In this document: positions 53,280 through 62,510 of the stretch, one piece after another
Layout of the letters: each line of letters begins with the position of its first letter
Numbering within the stretch: position 1 is the stretch's first letter
Assembly (NCBI GenBank): GCA_013297745.1
Contig: JAAFIM010000016.1
Location: 1-64,000, forward strand
Reading direction: 5' to 3'
Length of the DNA: 64,000 nucleotides
Source of the DNA: Chitinophagales bacterium
GTDB taxonomy: Bacteria > Bacteroidota > Bacteroidia > Chitinophagales > Saprospiraceae
The notes under the pieces: model-generated
Databases searched by the model: none
Told to the model about the DNA's origin: nothing
What the model saw: only the letters and a program-made list of their open reading frames with translations
Position numbers and translations under genes: made by a program

Positions 53280-54518
53280 TTGGAAACGCTACTAATCAAA
53301 CAAGCCAAATCTGCCCTGCTTGAACAATTCAATCAAAAACAGCCCAGCTATCTGCTTTATCATAACTATCAACACAGCATAGAAGTGGCAGAAACCTGCT
53401 TATTGATTGCCCAATATGAAAATTTAAGCCCACAAGAGTATGAAAATTTGCTTATTGCTGCTTATTTTCACGACATAGGTTATTTGCAAGGTTATCAACA
53501 CCACGAAGACAGCAGCAAAATTTTTGCTCAGCAATGGTTAGAAGCCAAACAATTTGACCCAAAAAGCATCAATCAAGTTTTAGCTTGTATAGAAGCTACC
53601 CGCTTTGGTAGCCAGCCCCAAAATTTATTAGAACAAATTATAGCGGACGCTGATATTTCTTATGGGATAAAAAAATACAAGTTGCGTTCTCGTCTATTGC
53701 GTAGTGAATGGGAAAATCAATTTACTTTAGGCAAAATTTACCCCAAAGGAGAATGGCTCAAACTACAAAAACAATTTTTATCCCATTTGCGTTTTTATAC
53801 AGATTATGGCCGCCAACATTTTGCCCCTTTGGCCGCCCAGCATTTACTAACAGAAAGTAAAAAACTTGAAGTATGGGAAAAAGAAAAGAAAAAGGAAAAA
53901 GAACAAGCTAAAAAAGCCAACAAATTAAGCAATAATATAGCCGCTGACAACGGTAGCATTTATGCGCAAATAGAAACAGGCATCCCAAGCAAGGGCATAC
54001 AATCTTTTTTTAGGGCTGCTTATCCCAATCTGATAAGTTTGAGCGCAATAGCCGACAATAAAGCCAATTTTATGATAAGTATCAATTCTATAGTTTTGAC
54101 CTTATTGGTGGCTATTTTTTCGGTTGGGGGTTTATCTTTTGATTATGTAAGCCATTCAGCGTATGTAATGCCTGTTGGGTTATTTGTCGGCACGGCTATT
54201 TTATCCCTAATTTTAGCGGTGTTATCTGTGATGCCCAACAATAAATACAAAAAAGGGAATCAGGGATTAAACCGCCCACAGGTAGAAAACATCATCGCCT
54301 ACACCGAATTTTCCCGATTGCCGCTACAAGAATACGAAACACTCATCCAGCAGGTTTTGGGCAGTAGTGAGTTATTATATGGCAATATGAGCCGCGATTT
54401 GTACCAATTGGGTTGTCAGCTACAGTATAAATATAAACTGTTACGTTTTGCCTATCTATCCTTTTTATTTGGGTTTGCTTTTAGCTCGTTGTTACTAATT
54501 GTGGTATTTTTTATATAA
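53280..54518 (+). CDS. HD-domain phosphohydrolase fused to a PycTM (Pycsar effector, DUF5706) membrane domain
   Basis: 412 aa, apparently from TTG 53280, since no ATG lies between the promoter and the HD domain. The N-terminal HD domain (1-~190) shows H32 region (YHNYQHSIEVAE), H64-D65 (AAYFHDIGY), HHEDS and D123-x-D125 (IIADADISYG), a full metal site. A charged coiled coil (about 195-215) leads to the PycTM domain (about 240-412): AAYPNLISLSAIADNKANFM, two central helices (271-285, 296-317) and a last helix (385-410). By family, PycTM binds a cyclic pyrimidine mononucleotide signal and disrupts the membrane in Pycsar defence. No cyclase gene is adjacent. HD-PycTM fusions are widespread in the phylum, so a housekeeping role is also possible. 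Confidence 0.85.
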   Translation: METLLIKQAKSALLEQFNQKQPSYLLYHNYQHSIEVAETCLLIAQYENLSPQEYENLLIAAYFHDIGYLQGYQHHEDSSKIFAQQWLEAKQFDPKSINQVLACIEATRFGSQPQNLLEQIIADADISYGIKKYKLRSRLLRSEWENQFTLGKIYPKGEWLKLQKQFLSHLRFYTDYGRQHFAPLAAQHLLTESKKLEVWEKEKKKEKEQAKKANKLSNNIAADNGSIYAQIETGIPSKGIQSFFRAAYPNLISLSAIADNKANFMISINSIVLTLLVAIFSVGGLSFDYVSHSAYVMPVGLFVGTAILSLILAVLSVMPNNKYKKGNQGLNRPQVENIIAYTEFSRLPLQEYETLIQQVLGSSELLYGNMSRDLYQLGCQLQYKYKLLRFAYLSFLFGFAFSSLLLIVVFFI

Positions 54519-54531
54519 AAAAATGTTAGAA

Positions 54532-56190
54532 ATGAGAAAAAAAATCTTAATTTCCCTATTTCACTTATCTACTGTTATAGGATTACAAGCCCAAAGCAAG
54601 CAGCAATTTTTCCCCTGCGTGGATATGTCCACAGCTTCTTCTTATAAAGCGTTTTCCATTTATTACGCGCTGCCCGAAAACAAGCGGGACGAGCTCAATA
54701 ACAACGTGCTTTGGTTGCGTACGGAAGCCAATTGCGCGCAAGAAAACGAGCAGCGTAAGATGATGCCCATCGCTTCGTCTAGTATACCGCTGGAAGTTTC
54801 GGGCGCATTCCAAGATATAAAAGTATCCTCACAATCCAATCTACAAAGCCAAATTTCAGGCAATGTGCGCCTATCCAACCAAACCATTTACGCCACAGAA
54901 ACACAGTTTTTTACCAGCCCTTTTTATGAAAATACGGGACTGCAAGGCGAGGCTTTGTTTGAGTGTGTAACAGGAATACGGGTGGATAAAAATGATTTTT
55001 TGCGCAGTGCTACCAATTATTTTGAACAAACCATATTTCATATCAAATACCTACAAAATACTTTAGGCTATTCATTTAATATCCACAACAAAAAATATGA
55101 TTGTGTGCTGTTGAATAACCCTCAAGGTTTGGACAGATACTTTGCCGATGCGGATAGTTTGGCTTGGATAGTAAGCATAAAAGGCGGGCATAGCCTATTG
55201 TATGGGCCTAGCTGGGTAAGCCTTAAAGATAATTTAGATTTCAAAAATATGGTTTTAGAGAATGTAGACCGGCTAAAAGGCATAAAAGAATTGAACGGGA
55301 GACAAAATCCAAAGCTAAAAAATGAATTATTGGATGTTCCTATCTTTTCTATGAGTTTTGGTGGATATTTTGCTGATGGGCTTTGTGGCAAAGCCGCCAA
55401 TTTTTTGCCAAGCGAAAGGGAAGCCTTTGAACCCGAAGACCTCAACACAGAAGTTACCGAAGCTGGGCAGGCTGCTATCAGCCGATTATTGGATAAAAAA
55501 GTGGGGCGGCGGATTTTGATGGATATGGCTGGGATGAATGTTAAAAGCCGCTTTTGGTATTATAATTTTGTCAAAGATGCGCGTTACCGAAAAGATAGTA
55601 TTCCCATTTTATACACCAACGCGGGCGTAAGTGGGCTTAAAGATACCGATAATGAGTATGAAAATAATAATGAGGTGGTCAAAAACAATCAAAATACTTA
55701 TTTAAACCATAGAAAGTATAACCTGTGCCGCCAAGATATTCTAGAACTGGTCAACTCGCAGGGACTTTTTGGCTTGTCTTTAGAAAGGGACAAACTAATG
55801 GGTAAAATGTTTCAGACCCGCTATGGGGCAGCTTCAGCCAATTCAGCAGAAAGAAGAAAAATAGCGGTGGAAGCTATAGTCGCGAATATATACACGTTTA
55901 TAAAAACAGCCCAAACCATAGATGCTTGGGATATGATTTGTATCAGTTCCAACTTCGATATGTACAGCCGCCATTTAGAAATTTACGATTCAGCCGACAA
56001 AATGAGCCAATTAGGCAAAGATTTATACCAATTTTTTAGCAATCCTTACGATATAGAGGATGTAGCCAAAAAAAGCGAGATTATTTCCATAATGTATAAA
56101 ATCCCCGCGCAAGAGTTGGTGGAAAAAATTATGTACAAAAATGCGCTCAACTTTATCAAAAAACATTTCCCCAAAAACCCCAATAAATAG
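54532..56190 (+). CDS. Secreted protein of unknown function, next to HD-PycTM
   Basis: 552 aa from ATG 54532 (ATG 54523 is the alternative), which starts a signal peptide MRKKILISLFHLSTVIGLQAQ. No family is recognised. The body is helical/beta mixed, with conserved-looking MGFGGYFADG-type and RILMDMAGMNVKSRFWY stretches around residues 270-340 and a helical C terminus (from about 440). There is no sorting domain or lipobox. Only 13 bp separate it from the HD-PycTM stop, so the two should be one transcript. Why a predicted periplasmic protein accompanies a membrane effector is unexplained. Confidence 0.7.
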   Translation: MRKKILISLFHLSTVIGLQAQSKQQFFPCVDMSTASSYKAFSIYYALPENKRDELNNNVLWLRTEANCAQENEQRKMMPIASSSIPLEVSGAFQDIKVSSQSNLQSQISGNVRLSNQTIYATETQFFTSPFYENTGLQGEALFECVTGIRVDKNDFLRSATNYFEQTIFHIKYLQNTLGYSFNIHNKKYDCVLLNNPQGLDRYFADADSLAWIVSIKGGHSLLYGPSWVSLKDNLDFKNMVLENVDRLKGIKELNGRQNPKLKNELLDVPIFSMSFGGYFADGLCGKAANFLPSEREAFEPEDLNTEVTEAGQAAISRLLDKKVGRRILMDMAGMNVKSRFWYYNFVKDARYRKDSIPILYTNAGVSGLKDTDNEYENNNEVVKNNQNTYLNHRKYNLCRQDILELVNSQGLFGLSLERDKLMGKMFQTRYGAASANSAERRKIAVEAIVANIYTFIKTAQTIDAWDMICISSNFDMYSRHLEIYDSADKMSQLGKDLYQFFSNPYDIEDVAKKSEIISIMYKIPAQELVEKIMYKNALNFIKKHFPKNPNK

Positions 56191-56196
56191 TAGTTT

Positions 56197-56655
56197 ATGT
56201 TCACCCAAATAATAGCCTTTGCCAGCCCAGAGTACGATGAACTGCTAGCCTTGCGTTATGAAATTTTAAGACAGCCATTAGGGTTGGAATACCACACGGA
56301 CGAAATAAGCCGCGAGTATAAAAACATCCATTTTGCTTGTTATGACCATAATTTTAGCTTATTGGGGGGGCTTTTATTCCAAGATAATGGGGATAACTGT
56401 TGCCAAATGCGGCAAGTAGCGGTCAAAACCGAAGCTCAAAACAAAGGCGTGGGCAAACTATTGGTGCAAACATTCGAACAATATGCTTTAGCGCAAGGCT
56501 TTAAGGCTGTATTTTTGGAAGCGCGCCAAAATGCTATCCCTTTTTATACCCAACTCAACTATCAACCTGAAGGGGATATTTATAATAAAATTGGTATTCC
56601 TCACCAAAATATGCACAAGTTGCTTTTGTCTAACCTATCCAATCCGAATGTATAA
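56197..56655 (+). CDS. GNAT-family N-acetyltransferase
   Basis: 152 aa. The acetyl-CoA motif A is clear: MRQVAVKTEAQNKGVGKLLV (Q/RxxGxG/A as QNKGVGK), followed by motif B AVFLEARQNAIPFYTQLNYQ. The fold is the ElaA/YjcF-like branch by its N-terminal ALRYEILRQPLGL. Substrate cannot be named. It starts 6 bp after the secreted-protein gene and its end overlaps the next gene by 8 bp, so all four genes may form one operon. Confidence 0.85.
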   Translation: MFTQIIAFASPEYDELLALRYEILRQPLGLEYHTDEISREYKNIHFACYDHNFSLLGGLLFQDNGDNCCQMRQVAVKTEAQNKGVGKLLVQTFEQYALAQGFKAVFLEARQNAIPFYTQLNYQPEGDIYNKIGIPHQNMHKLLLSNLSNPNV

Positions 56656-57094
56656 TTTACCCGTAGTAGAAACTATAGCTTGGGAAGAAATTATTGGCTT
56701 TTGCCAAGAGGTGGAATTAGCCACGTTATTTTTTGCCGATACTCAAGTGTTGCAAAGCTATGTAATACGCCTTCAAATACAGTTTAATGCTGACGATGAG
56801 CCCGTTTTTGTGGGTGCTATCCCCTCGCAATTTTTGCCCGCAGATATGGATTGCCAACAAGGGCGGGTTTTGGTCGTTTTTCAGCACGAAAGCCAACAAA
56901 GTTTCTTCGCAGCGCATATTTCGGGCACACTAAAAGCTTGTTATTCGCATCAGGAAACTAAAATTTGCAGGGTAGAAATTAGCCCAAAACAAAGCCAGAT
57001 TTTTCACCATATCAACCCGAAAATTCAAGCAGATTTAGCTGAACAGGAATTAGCCGATGCTGCCAGAATGCTGCAATTGTTATCGCCTAATTAG
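56648..57094 (+). CDS. Small cytosolic protein, function unknown
   Basis: 148 aa from ATG 56648, which overlaps the acetyltransferase stop by 8 bp (translational coupling). Longer in-frame starts would lie inside that gene. It is beta-rich with an acidic surface and no signal or membrane segment (LATLFFADTQVLQSYVIRLQIQ, KQSQIFHHINPKIQAD). No family is recognised. Last gene of the run, followed by a strong terminator. Confidence 0.65.
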   Translation: MYNLPVVETIAWEEIIGFCQEVELATLFFADTQVLQSYVIRLQIQFNADDEPVFVGAIPSQFLPADMDCQQGRVLVVFQHESQQSFFAAHISGTLKACYSHQETKICRVEISPKQSQIFHHINPKIQADLAEQELADAARMLQLLSPN

Positions 57095-57118
57095 CTAAAA
57101 GTTAAAAAAAACAGGATA

Positions 57119-57158
57119 AAAAAAGCCTTTCCCAATTTTGTACGGGAAAGGCTTTTTT
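57119..57158. terminator. Bidirectional intrinsic terminator
   Basis: AAAAGCCTTTCCC/GGGAAAGGCTTTT with A-run and T-run, between convergent genes. Confidence 0.85.
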
Positions 57159-57181
57159 GTATAATTTTATCAATAATAGCG

Positions 57182-58654
57182 TTAGTTTTTTCTAAGGGGT
57201 AGAAATCTACCCTCTTCCAATTTATACTCTTTTCCCCCTATGGAGATGGTTTTTCCCTCTGCTACTTTAGCCAAATCCCAAATATCTTCTTTTATCGTGT
57301 GAATAGAACCCCCAGTGGCGCGAGCGAGGTTGATATATTGTATATTGGGTTCTCCCCCCCAACTGTATTCACCCGTTACCCCGCACAAAATAACCCGCAC
57401 GGGAACTTGCAAAGCTACCAATTTATCCAACAAAATCATATCGCGCACAGGGCTGTTGTTGTCGGCAATCAACACCAATTCTTCCCCTTTTGATTTTTTG
57501 GCTGCTGCACCCAATAATGCTTCTATATCGTTTTCGGGGCAAGAACCGCCCCCACCAGCATTATAACTTCTTTTCATAACCCCTGCTATGATTTTTAAAT
57601 CTTTTACATTGCCAAAACAATGATATAAGCCCCCTGATTTTCCTATAGGTCCATCAGGCTTGTTATCGCCATCATTGAAAAAAGTATATTGGGTTGTATT
57701 TTTAGGCACAAGATTCAGCGCGTGCCAAATCATCACCTCGCGAATATACGGCGACATACTCCCAGTAACATCAGTAACTATAATCTGTTTGGGGATTCGT
57801 TTGGCTATGCGCTGAAGCGGCGCAAGTACAGCTTTGGATTTATCCACAAATACATTAGGATTTTTAGCCAATTCTCTTTTATACGTATCAGCCAATTTTT
57901 GTATAGCTTTGGAGAATAACACGCTGTCACTAGCCAAAGGCATTTCTTCCATCATTCCCACCGAATCCGCTTTCCAACGCGCTGCTAATTCTGCCTCACG
58001 CGCGCGGGCTATAGAATCTGCTATGGCTGCTCTGCGGTCGACTTCTTTTGAACCCATCCAACTAAAACTGGTAATCAGCTGGTTGCGGGCTTCCTTGGGC
58101 TTGGCGTAGATAGTTTTGTAATTTTCCCAGTATTTAAGACTAATTTTATAATCAGCTGCTGGTACGATAAATGAAGCTACCCCTTTTTTGTCCGTCATTT
58201 GTTTATAAACTTTGCTGCTGTCTTTGATATTTTGTAGCGTAACCTCCTCGCCCTCCAACGGTTGTCCTTTGGGGTTGGTATAGTTTAGCTTGAACAACCA
58301 ATGCGGTTCTGTGTAGGCGGAATAGTCATAAGTTACATAAGGCACTTGGTTAAGTTCTAACACGCTAAGGCTGGTTTTATCCCCAGTTTTTATCGTGTAC
58401 TTGTCATCAAAAGGCAATTTGACCTTCACAAAACCCTCGTCGTTGGTTTGGGTTTTGACCGTATTGCGCGAACCTACCAAAGTAACCTGCCCTTTATAGG
58501 GTTTATCGTCAGGCTGGCGAAGTTTTAGTTTTACAAAAGCGAAGGTGTCTTCTGGGTTATTTTTTAGCTCAAAAGTTGCACCGTTTTCTTGCGCAGAAAT
58601 TGGGTTATTATAAGCTAATGTTAATAAAAAGAGCGCGAAAATTGAATTTTTCAT
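57182..58654 (-). CDS. Secreted von Willebrand factor A domain protein
   Basis: 490 aa. Signal peptide at 1-21 (ends ISAQ). Two carboxypeptidase-regulatory/beta-sandwich-like modules (about 35-105 and 110-180; YKGQVTLVGSRNTVKT, GEEVTLQNIKDSSKVY-like) precede a charged linker rich in Arg/Ala/Asp. The vWA-like domain lies at about 285-460, with the MIDAS motif DVTGSMS (D-x-T/S-G-S-x-S) and ADNNSPVRDM. No sorting domain is seen. A periplasmic or surface protein that binds metal-dependent partners is likely; target unknown. Transcribed alone. Confidence 0.8.
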   Translation of the reverse strand: MKNSIFALFLLTLAYNNPISAQENGATFELKNNPEDTFAFVKLKLRQPDDKPYKGQVTLVGSRNTVKTQTNDEGFVKVKLPFDDKYTIKTGDKTSLSVLELNQVPYVTYDYSAYTEPHWLFKLNYTNPKGQPLEGEEVTLQNIKDSSKVYKQMTDKKGVASFIVPAADYKISLKYWENYKTIYAKPKEARNQLITSFSWMGSKEVDRRAAIADSIARAREAELAARWKADSVGMMEEMPLASDSVLFSKAIQKLADTYKRELAKNPNVFVDKSKAVLAPLQRIAKRIPKQIIVTDVTGSMSPYIREVMIWHALNLVPKNTTQYTFFNDGDNKPDGPIGKSGGLYHCFGNVKDLKIIAGVMKRSYNAGGGGSCPENDIEALLGAAAKKSKGEELVLIADNNSPVRDMILLDKLVALQVPVRVILCGVTGEYSWGGEPNIQYINLARATGGSIHTIKEDIWDLAKVAEGKTISIGGKEYKLEEGRFLPLRKN

Positions 58655-58805
58655 CGGAAAGTTTTTTTATGTTTTTTTTGAATATATGCTTAACGCTATT
58701 TTTAGAATTTGTTACATAAAACTGGTATAATTATAGGTAAAAATACGCTATTGTCATCAATTTGTCAAAAAAATATAATTTTTTCATCTTTTTTATGCAA
58801 AGATG

Positions 58806-58834
58806 TTGCAAATAGGGAAAAAGTTGTATCTTTG
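58806..58834 (+). promoter_or_regulatory. Bacteroidota promoter of the copper-linked cluster
   Basis: TTG (58806-58808), 18-bp spacer, TATCTTTG (58827-58834), leader about 50 nt to ATG 58890. No other -7 element is evident before the WD40 gene, so it probably drives the first genes of the cluster. Confidence 0.75.
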
Positions 58835-58889
58835 CGTCCAAATAATTTATTATTCAAACCTAAATTCAATTTAATCTAAATTTTCTGTT

Positions 58890-59348
58890 ATGCGCAAAGC
58901 GTTGGTATTTTCTTTAATCGCCATTATAGCTATCAGCACCCTATACAAAGGGCTGTTGGTGGGTTATTATGTGCTGAATAAAGAGTATATCGCCGCTAAT
59001 CTTTGCGAAAATAGAGATACTCCAGCCCTTAAATGCGATGGCAAATGCTATCTAAAGAGAAATTTGCGGGTAGAAAATAACCCCACAGAAACCAAAAAGG
59101 AAAGAAATCTCAACGATTATCTACAAAATGCTAATAAATCAGTATTTTTATACTGCCAAGCGGTTAGCAAATTCCCAACAACAAATTTTTTCCATTATCA
59201 ATTTTCCCTTCTCCCTGAAGGGACAGCTTCGGCTTATTTGCAGCTCGCGCTCGCGGGCAAAAGCCAAGGCTATAGCGAGGATATTCTACATCCGCCCGCT
59301 ATAAATCCCCCTTATTTGGGCGTGTCAGCCCTACAATTTTTTATTTAA
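58890..59348 (+). CDS. Small membrane-anchored Cys protein of copper-linked clusters
   Basis: 152 aa with an N-terminal hydrophobic helix (7-28). A conserved cysteine cluster follows, LCENRDTPALKCDGKCYLKRNL (about 39-59), with the CxGKCYL signature found in an uncharacterised Bacteroidota family next to metal-uptake or copper genes. The C-terminal half is variable. The Cys arrangement suggests metal binding on the outer face of the inner membrane, an inference. First gene of the cluster, 30 bp before the next. Confidence 0.75.
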   Translation: MRKALVFSLIAIIAISTLYKGLLVGYYVLNKEYIAANLCENRDTPALKCDGKCYLKRNLRVENNPTETKKERNLNDYLQNANKSVFLYCQAVSKFPTTNFFHYQFSLLPEGTASAYLQLALAGKSQGYSEDILHPPAINPPYLGVSALQFFI

Positions 59349-59378
59349 GAACAACCTTTAGGTTTTTTCTACTTCAAA

Positions 59379-60272
59379 ATGAAACATTTATTTTGGGGTT
59401 GGCTATCTATTGGGTTAATTTTTCCCTACATCGCATTAGCTTGTGATGTATGCGGCAGTGCTTTGTCTGGAAGTTCGTGGGGCGTATTGCCCCCATTCCG
59501 CAAAGGTCTACTCAATACAAGGACAAATTACCAACAAATTAGCCAACTCAGCAACAAAACAAGCCAGTATTTTCTCTCTCAAGATTTTTCCGCGCGATTT
59601 TATCCCCAACAGCGTTGGCAATTGATGGCCAGCGTTAGCTTTTTGCACGCCCAACAGCGGAGTTATGTGCTTGGGGACGAAAGCAGAACGGGTATGGGCG
59701 ATTTGCAGCTAATGGGCAGCTATCTTTGGGTAGATAATAGCCGCGACACCAGCGCAAGCCGTTTCAAACATAGCTTTTTGACCAGCGCGGGGCTAAAAAT
59801 ACCCACGGGCAGCTACCGAAAATTGAGTGCGGATGGGCTTATCAACCCTTATTTCCAACTCGGCACAGGCAGTTGGGACTTTCCACTCAACGCAATTTAC
59901 ACCTGCCGAAGCGCAAAGTATGGTTTTAGTACAGAATTTTTCTATAAAATCAACACAGAGAACAAAACCCATTTCCAATTTGGGGATAGAATGGGGCTGG
60001 CGCAAAGATTTTTTCTACTGCGCAAACTCTCCCGCTTTTCGCTGATGCCACAAGCAGGTTTTTTGTACGAATATAATTCCACTGACACCCACAGAGGGCA
60101 AAAAATGCTCCCTAGTGGCGGGCAAACTTTGCAAGGTTTGGTCAGTTTGGATATGTATCGCAAAAACCTACTGTTTGGATTACAGGCGCAAATACCTCTA
60201 TATCAGCACAATGCAAGCGGGGAAGTGTTGCGTGGGGCAACGTATAGCTTAAATTTTAGCTATATTTTTTAA
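59379..60272 (+). CDS. Outer-membrane beta-barrel protein (putative transporter)
   Basis: 297 aa. Signal peptide at 1-21, then a short Cys pair CDVCGSALS right after cleavage. The rest is beta-barrel-like: alternating amphipathic strands with aromatic girdles and a terminal strand ATYSLNFSYIF ending in Phe. This matches the transporter-like barrels that carry CxVCG and sit beside MbnP in Bacteroidota. Copper handling is inferred from the neighbours. 18 bp before the WD40 gene. Confidence 0.75.
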   Translation: MKHLFWGWLSIGLIFPYIALACDVCGSALSGSSWGVLPPFRKGLLNTRTNYQQISQLSNKTSQYFLSQDFSARFYPQQRWQLMASVSFLHAQQRSYVLGDESRTGMGDLQLMGSYLWVDNSRDTSASRFKHSFLTSAGLKIPTGSYRKLSADGLINPYFQLGTGSWDFPLNAIYTCRSAKYGFSTEFFYKINTENKTHFQFGDRMGLAQRFFLLRKLSRFSLMPQAGFLYEYNSTDTHRGQKMLPSGGQTLQGLVSLDMYRKNLLFGLQAQIPLYQHNASGEVLRGATYSLNFSYIF

Positions 60273-60290
60273 ACAACCAAATTTTTTATA

Positions 60291-61505
60291 ATGAAGAATA
60301 AATTCTTTTCAATTGGTGCTGCCTTTTGTTTATTAGGGTTAGATGTGTCCGCCCAAACAGCTATTTGGAGCAACAAAGCCAACTCCCAAACAAGAGAAGC
60401 ATACGCTGTAGCTTTTTCCTCTACTGGGGATAAAGTATTGAGCGGTTCTGAATGCCACGATGCCCGCGTCCGCGTATGGAATGGGCAAACGGGTAATTTG
60501 GACTGGGATTATCTCGTTTCCAACAACACAATGTGTCTTATGGGGGTTGGATTTAGTGCAGGTGGGGACTATTTCGCTGCGATTGAAGAAACGGGTAGAT
60601 TGCTAGTATTCAATAATACAGCGCAAGTTCCAACCTTGACCTATAATATCAATATAGGTTCTGGTGGCTCTCAAACCTTGGATTTTTCCGCCGACAACAG
60701 CAAAATAGCTATTGATGGCAACGACAACAGCGTAAGGATATTGAATATCAATGATGGTAGCCTTGTGCAAAGTTTATCAGGGCATAATGGTAGTGTTAAA
60801 AGCGTAGACTGGTCTATCAACGGCAATTTCTTAGTGTCAGGGAGTACAGATAACACGTTCAAAGTATGGGATGCAAACAACAATTATGCTGTATTGCACA
60901 CTTCAGCCAATTTAGGGGTGGATATTAACCATATCCGAATAAGTAGCGACAACAGCGTTATCGTTGTGGCGTTGACAAACGGGCAAATACATTGGTATAA
61001 TGCCAGCACTTTTGCCCTCATAGATAGCTTGACCTGCGCGGAAACGGTTTGGCAAGTAGATATTTCGGATGATATGAACTATATCGCCGCAGCTACTACA
61101 TCGGGCGTGCGCATATTCTCTACTGCGGATAAAGCCCAATTGGCCAACTTCAACCGCCCAAATGGGGGAAGAGTTTATTCGTTAGACTTTGCTCCTGATA
61201 ATCGCTTAGTTACGGGAAACTCTAACGGTGATGTTACCGTTTGGGATTTAGCGGGTATGGTTACTTCTGTATCTTCACTTGGAAAAGAGCCGTCTTTACA
61301 GATAGAACTCTTCCCCAACCCTACCCAATCGCGGCTTTTTGTTAAGCATCTTGACAACAACAGCAGCTTTTCTATTCTCAACCCACAAGGGCAAACGATA
61401 ATCTCAGCCGCCTATGACAATTCGGGTATTGATGTGAGCCAACTACCAGCAGGTTTATACTTTATCCAAGCACAAGGGCAAACTAAAATTTTCAACGTCT
61501 ATTAA
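60291..61505 (+). CDS. Secreted WD40-repeat protein with T9SS type A sorting domain
   Basis: 404 aa. Signal peptide at 1-22 (ends DVSAQ). Six to seven WD40 blades occupy about 30-320 (AYAVAFSSTGDKVLSGS, LSGHNGSVKSVDWSINGNFL, STDNTFKVWD, YSLDFAPDNRLVTGNSNGDVTVWD). The sorting domain follows (LQIELFPNPTQSRLFVK, LPAGLYFIQAQGQ). T9SS export to the surface is expected. It lies between the barrel gene and MbnP with short gaps (18 and 41 bp), so it belongs to the same transcript. Its part in copper handling is unknown. Confidence 0.9.
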   Translation: MKNKFFSIGAAFCLLGLDVSAQTAIWSNKANSQTREAYAVAFSSTGDKVLSGSECHDARVRVWNGQTGNLDWDYLVSNNTMCLMGVGFSAGGDYFAAIEETGRLLVFNNTAQVPTLTYNINIGSGGSQTLDFSADNSKIAIDGNDNSVRILNINDGSLVQSLSGHNGSVKSVDWSINGNFLVSGSTDNTFKVWDANNNYAVLHTSANLGVDINHIRISSDNSVIVVALTNGQIHWYNASTFALIDSLTCAETVWQVDISDDMNYIAAATTSGVRIFSTADKAQLANFNRPNGGRVYSLDFAPDNRLVTGNSNGDVTVWDLAGMVTSVSSLGKEPSLQIELFPNPTQSRLFVKHLDNNSSFSILNPQGQTIISAAYDNSGIDVSQLPAGLYFIQAQGQTKIFNVY

Positions 61506-61546
61506 CAACAAACCTTTTCTTTTAAACACACAAACATCTTTTAAAA

Positions 61547-62353
61547 ATGAACAACAAAATCGTTTTAATCGCGGCAATGGTTGCTGCAAGTTTCGCACAA
61601 GTAGGCTGCAACAAAGACAAAATTAACCCCAACGAAAAAGGCAGCCTTGGTTTGCACTTTGATAATCGCGCTGGGAATATGGATTTAACCCTGAATAACG
61701 CTCAAGGTTATAATACGCCACTAAACCAACAGATTACAATCAGCACGTTTGATTATTATATCAGCAATATACAACTGACTAATAAAGATGGCGGCGTGGT
61801 AACTTTGCCCCAAACTTACCATTTGGTGAAAGAAAGCGATACAGAATCGCAAGAATTTACCCTCAACGACATCCCTGAAGGGGATTATCAATCCATTACC
61901 TTTTTGGTGGGCGTAGATAGCGCACGCAGCACTATGCCTATAGCTGACCGCACAGGGGTATTAGACCCAGCAGGCGCAGGCGCGGGTATGTACTGGAGTT
62001 GGAACTCTGGGTATATTTTCGTAAAATTGGAGGGAACTTCCCCTCAAGCACCTTTGGATAGCGCAACCAACACCCGCCCGTTGTATTATCACGTGGGAGG
62101 TTTTGGCGGATACAGTTCTACAACCATCAATAATTTGCGTACTATCACCCTTCCTTTCGGTAGCAACGGGGATGTAGAAGTGCGAAAAGACGGCGAAGTG
62201 AGCAAATTGCATATCAATGTAGATGCGCTAAAAGTGATTTCAGGAACTACCAACGTGGATTTTTCTACCAATCCTGTAGCGCATTTTGGCACATTCTCGG
62301 GTAACTTGGCTAACAATTATACCCAAATGTTCGTTCTAGACCATATCCATTAG
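61547..62353 (+). CDS. MbnP-family copper-binding lipoprotein
   Basis: 268 aa. Signal peptide with lipobox QVGC (Cys21), so a lipoprotein. The MbnP domain covers the rest: GSLGLHFDNRAGNMDLTL, FDYYISNIQLTNKDG, YHLVKESD, VGVDSARS and the strongly conserved MYWSWNSGYIFVKLEG (W150, W152). In the founding example from methanotrophs, the partner MbnH oxidises a Trp of MbnP to kynurenine, which creates a Cu(I) site. The partner gene follows here 157 bp downstream, so the same chemistry is likely. Which Trp is modified is not shown. Confidence 0.9.
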   Translation: MNNKIVLIAAMVAASFAQVGCNKDKINPNEKGSLGLHFDNRAGNMDLTLNNAQGYNTPLNQQITISTFDYYISNIQLTNKDGGVVTLPQTYHLVKESDTESQEFTLNDIPEGDYQSITFLVGVDSARSTMPIADRTGVLDPAGAGAGMYWSWNSGYIFVKLEGTSPQAPLDSATNTRPLYYHVGGFGGYSSTTINNLRTITLPFGSNGDVEVRKDGEVSKLHINVDALKVISGTTNVDFSTNPVAHFGTFSGNLANNYTQMFVLDHIH

Positions 62354-62360
62354 TAAGTTT

Positions 62361-62504
62361 AGTGGTTAGTTATTAGCTGTTGGTTGTTGTGCAACGAAAA
62401 TTATTTAATAATTCTAATTGTGCTGACTATGAAATTTAATTTTGCAACCTTTTTTTTTCAAAAATAACCAGCGACTAATAACTAACCACTAATAACTAAC
62501 CACT
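62361..62504. repeat. Inverted and tandem word repeat between MbnP and MbnH genes
   Basis: AGTGGTTAGTTATTAG (62361-62376) is inverted as CTAATAACTAACCACT, present twice in tandem at 62475-62490 and 62489-62504 (14-bp period). The same words occur around pncB. It may fold into a hairpin that tunes expression of the downstream gene. Confidence 0.7.
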
Positions 62505-62510
62505 ATATTT

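Noticed and set aside
52275-54518. Complete Pycsar defence system
   Set aside because: Only the PycTM-bearing protein is present; no cyclase gene is found near it, so a full system is not claimed.
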